Source of the DNA: Candidatus Bathyarchaeota archaeon
GTDB taxonomy: Archaea > Thermoproteota > Bathyarchaeia > TCS64
Direction of reading: 5' to 3'
DNA: 59,314 bases
Assembly: GCA_016783485.1 (NCBI GenBank)
Contig: JADHWM010000003.1
Coordinates: 1-59,314, forward strand
The position numbers and the translations under genes are program-made. The notes under the pieces were generated by a model. The model was not told the origin of the DNA. It saw only the letters and a program-made list of their open reading frames with translations, and did no database searches. Positions 57,298 through 59,314 of the stretch are shown here, one piece after another (position 1 is the first letter of the stretch; each line of letters begins with the position of its first letter).

Positions 57298-57933
57298 ATG
57301 GTCGAGATTATGGATGGGATCCACTCCTTCGACTTCTCCGAGTCAAAGAACCATGGCATGGAGCTCTGGTTTCTGGATTGCCCGGAGGGCGTTGTCCTCG
57401 TCGACACCGGGATGGGGGATGAGGTCCTGGGGATGGTGGAGGCTGAGCTGGGCTCCCTGGGGAAGGGATGGGGGGACGTCAAGATTGTCCTGATCACCCA
57501 TAGGCACGGGGACCACGTAAGGAACCTCGCGAAGGTGAAGGCGCTCACCGGAGCCCCGATCTACTGCCAGGCGGAGGAGGTCCCCGCCATCAAGGAGCAG
57601 ACCGGGGTCGAGCCCGAGGGTCTAGCCCACGGGGCCAATTTACCCTACTGCGGGGGGATCGAGGTGATCCACGTGCCGGGCCACACCGAGGGGAACTGTA
57701 GCTACCTACTCAAGGAGCGGGGGATCCTCATCGCAGGGGACACCATCTTCGGGGACGAGGAGGGCAACATCAACGAGCCCCCGGAGAAGTACTGCGTCGA
57801 CGTGGAGCAGGCGACCCGGGAGCTAGAGAGGCTCCTCGCGTACGACTTCAACGCTCTAATCTACACCCACGGGAAGGACATCCTCACAGGGGCCAAGGCG
57901 AAGGTCGAGGCACTGGTGGAGCGGACTCGCTGA
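57298..57933 (+). CDS. Metallo-beta-lactamase-fold hydrolase
   Basis: 211 residues. LITHRHGDHVRNL is the HxHxDH zinc motif, VIHVPGHTEGNCSYLL gives the third His, GDTIFGDEEG the bridging Asp and LIYTHGKDIL the final His. Size and motifs suit the glyoxalase-II-like or general MBL branch. It is divergent from the hexuloisomerase gene with an AT-rich promoter (TTTTAAATT near 57258). If a bacillithiol-like thiol is present, a thiolester hydrolase role is imaginable but unsupported. Confidence 0.88.
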   Translation: MVEIMDGIHSFDFSESKNHGMELWFLDCPEGVVLVDTGMGDEVLGMVEAELGSLGKGWGDVKIVLITHRHGDHVRNLAKVKALTGAPIYCQAEEVPAIKEQTGVEPEGLAHGANLPYCGGIEVIHVPGHTEGNCSYLLKERGILIAGDTIFGDEEGNINEPPEKYCVDVEQATRELERLLAYDFNALIYTHGKDILTGAKAKVEALVERTR

Positions 57934-57981
57934 GCTTCTGTCCTTCAACAGCTTATCTCACCTTACACCTTTTTTCATGTT

Positions 57982-58295
57982 ATGTCCAAAGCGCATAAGC
58001 TGAAGATCACCGTTCTCAGGACTCTCGGGCCATCCGATGTCTTCGATGAGCTGCCGGTGAGCAGGCAGGACTGGATGGTCCCATGCACGCTGTACTAGGA
58101 GGGTTAGGAGTTCCATGTGGGTGAGGACCTTGCCATGCCCGATTGGTTCTGCCATCTGCCTGGCGCGCCATTTACCACAACGTGAAGGCTCTCGGCTACG
58201 GGGGCACGCATCCGTATCACGAAGAGGGGAACCTGGCGGTGAACTGCTGCACCGGTGAGCTGCGTCCCGTGGTCTTCAAGATCGAGAAGCTGTGA
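57982..58295 (+). pseudogene. Broken TIGR04076-family gene
   Basis: Reading from ATG 57982 gives MSKAHKLKITVLRTLGPSDVFDELPVSRQDWMVPCTLY, then TAG, EG, TAG, EFHVGEDLAMPDWFCHL. In a different frame the reading goes on as AWRAIYHNVKALGYGGTHPYHEEGNLAVNCCTGELRPVVFKIEKL and a TGA at 58293. All parts line up with intact TIGR04076-type small proteins (CP..YEEGQEF, AWADIY, CCTDGLRPVVFKIE). Two amber codons stand where Glu and Gln are expected and one frameshift follows. Consistent with a decaying gene, or with three sequencing errors. Confidence 0.7.
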
Positions 58296-58304
58296 GGCAG
58301 TCTT

Positions 58305-59099
58305 CTAGAGCCCTCTTTCTTCTCTCCCTATGGGGCAAGCTCTCTGGCATGTCATGCACATGAGGCGGGTGTTCCTTGTGACCGTTGGGGAGTGCACATC
58401 GAAGACCTTCTGGAGTCCCGGTGGCCCATCCTTGATTGAGTCGTAGCTTACCTGCCCCGAGAGCAGCCCGATCCACTCGTCGTCGTGGGGCCCCGCCAGG
58501 CACCTGTTGGGGTCGACTACGTAGGGTGTGAGGGCCCCGACGGGGCAGGCCTTGACGCACTCTTCGCAGTCGCCGCAGAGGTCTCCCTCGTAGGGCTTGT
58601 CTGGTTCCAGCTCGACGTCGGTGAGGACGGCTTGGAGCCTGAGCCAGGGGCCGTACCTCGGATTGATGATGAGCGCGTTCTTCCCAAAGCCCCCGAAGCC
58701 CGCGAGCTGGGCCATCCTCTTCTTGGGGAGGAGGTCCCCCGCGATCCTCGCGGCGTGGCCCTGCCTCCTCAGCCATCTCACGAGCTTCCGGGCGTTTATC
58801 TCCATCCTCATGTACGCGTAGGCCTCGAACCTGTCCCCTTTGAAGCTGATCATCTCGCAGACGTCGTCCCAGGCGTGGTAGCCGAGGACGATCACCGACC
58901 TCGCCCCCTCCATGTAGTCCCCCGTCTTTTTCGTTTGATCGTTGATCTCCCATCCCACCCAGTAGCTGGGGACGGCGTCGAGGCTCTCCGCGGTGATCAC
59001 CCCGACCAGGTCCGCTCCGACGTCCTCCCAGGGGCTGAAGGACTGGGCGTAGGCCTTCACCCTCTCCGTGAGTTCTGTCCTCTCTGCGTCCTCGCTCAT
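58305..59099 (-). CDS. Double [4Fe-4S] QueG-like iron-sulfur protein
   Basis: 264 residues. The C-terminal half holds two ferredoxin-type clusters: CGDCEECVKACPVGAL and, with the Cys of NRCLAG, CMTCQRACPIG. The N-terminal half (LVGVITAESLDAVPSYWVGWE, MEGARSVIVLGYHAW, AGFGGFGKNALIINPRYGPWLRLQAVLTDVEL) resembles the cobalamin-binding part of epoxyqueuosine reductase and reductive dehalogenases, but it is shorter than QueG (about 350). Function in archaea is not established. The stop is ten bases from the end of the pseudogene on the other strand. Confidence 0.82.
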   Translation of the reverse strand: MSEDAERTELTERVKAYAQSFSPWEDVGADLVGVITAESLDAVPSYWVGWEINDQTKKTGDYMEGARSVIVLGYHAWDDVCEMISFKGDRFEAYAYMRMEINARKLVRWLRRQGHAARIAGDLLPKKRMAQLAGFGGFGKNALIINPRYGPWLRLQAVLTDVELEPDKPYEGDLCGDCEECVKACPVGALTPYVVDPNRCLAGPHDDEWIGLLSGQVSYDSIKDGPPGLQKVFDVHSPTVTRNTRLMCMTCQRACPIGREERGL

Positions 59100-59314
59100 G
59101 ATGATGGTGCCTCGATCAATACCGCCTCAACGAGCCTTGGATAGGTTTCCCTCGGCCCCGATTTATCATTTTCAGGCGCAGGCCCTTTCAATAATTATAG
59201 GTTTTAGGGCCGATGAGATGCTTTTCAACCAGCCGCTTCCCCCACACACGAGTAGACCAAACTCAAAACTCACATGATCGCCGTCAACAGAGAAGAACCC
59301 ATGCCTCACAGGAC

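Noticed and set aside
58090-58105. Pyrrolysine at the two TAG codons
   Set aside because: A frameshift later in the same gene and ordinary use of TAG as stop in several genes here make gene decay the simpler reading.
1-59314. CRISPR array or insertion sequence
   Set aside because: No regularly spaced direct repeats and no transposase-like ORF were seen; the only repeated units are the four cassette leaders and tails and short local duplications.

Overview
This window is chromosomal DNA from an archaeon with GC-rich coding sequence. The archaeal assignment rests on transcription factor E, the tRNA 2'-O-methyltransferase aTrm56, both subunits of topoisomerase VI, a RIO1 kinase, an archaeal-type KH RNA-binding protein, a short archaeal triosephosphate isomerase, TATA-box promoters 25-30 bases before many (often leaderless) starts, and a tRNA-Val gene without encoded CCA. 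The mix of genes (multiheme cytochrome, DUF362, many amidohydrolases, SIS-domain hexuloisomerase) would fit a TACK-type lineage such as Bathyarchaeia, but that lineage call is inference only.

Layout. 1-3.9 kb: end of a response regulator, an M14-peptidase-like protein, an MFS transporter and a small membrane protein. 3.9-7.3 kb: a lower-GC island with a uracil-DNA-glycosylase-like gene and an array of very small monocistronic genes. Four of these share a ~110-base promoter/leader that folds into hairpins, and share a T-run plus a conserved 3' tail. 7.3-18.1 kb: informational and central genes: tRNA-Val, HD protein, TFE, aTrm56, PH-domain membrane protein, TpiA, a GlmM and nucleotidyltransferase operon, then RIO1-KH-Top6B-Top6A. 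18.3-26.4 kb: SfsA, inositol-phosphatase-like, PfkB sugar kinase, PurM, a coiled-coil protein, a histone-deacetylase-like enzyme and a GT-C membrane glycosyltransferase.

26.4-35.6 kb: BlaI-like regulator, amidohydrolase, an FTR1 iron permease behind two DtxR-like palindromes, GH4 glycosidase, a GDT1-type cation exporter, a PurN-like formyltransferase, a serine beta-lactamase-like protein, a DapA-like aldolase and a 3-hydroxyacyl-CoA dehydrogenase. 35.6-38.1 kb: a 10-heme OmcA/MtrC-like cytochrome with an N-terminal membrane anchor and a collagen-like Gly-X-Y stalk. 38.3-42.2 kb: YbaK-like and arginine-deiminase-like genes, then an arsenic cluster (ArsR-like regulator, ArsM methyltransferase divergent from a PadR-type regulator with a matched pair of operators).

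42.4-49.7 kb: the part I consider most notable. Homologues of all three bacillithiol enzymes lie within 5 kb: BshA glycosyltransferase, BshC cysteine-adding enzyme (with an added zinc ribbon), and a BshB-type LmbE deacetylase, mixed with amidohydrolases, a Nudix hydrolase and a nitroreductase. Together they could make a GlcN-malate-cysteine thiol in an archaeon. 49.7-59.3 kb: a tandem pair of AstE/AspA-like M14 proteins, one of which has lost both zinc histidines; SDR; DUF362; an S9 peptidase; a fifth small alpha/beta-barrel protein; hexuloisomerase; an MBL hydrolase; a broken TIGR04076-like gene; and a double [4Fe-4S] QueG-like protein. No CRISPR array, insertion sequence or integrase was seen.
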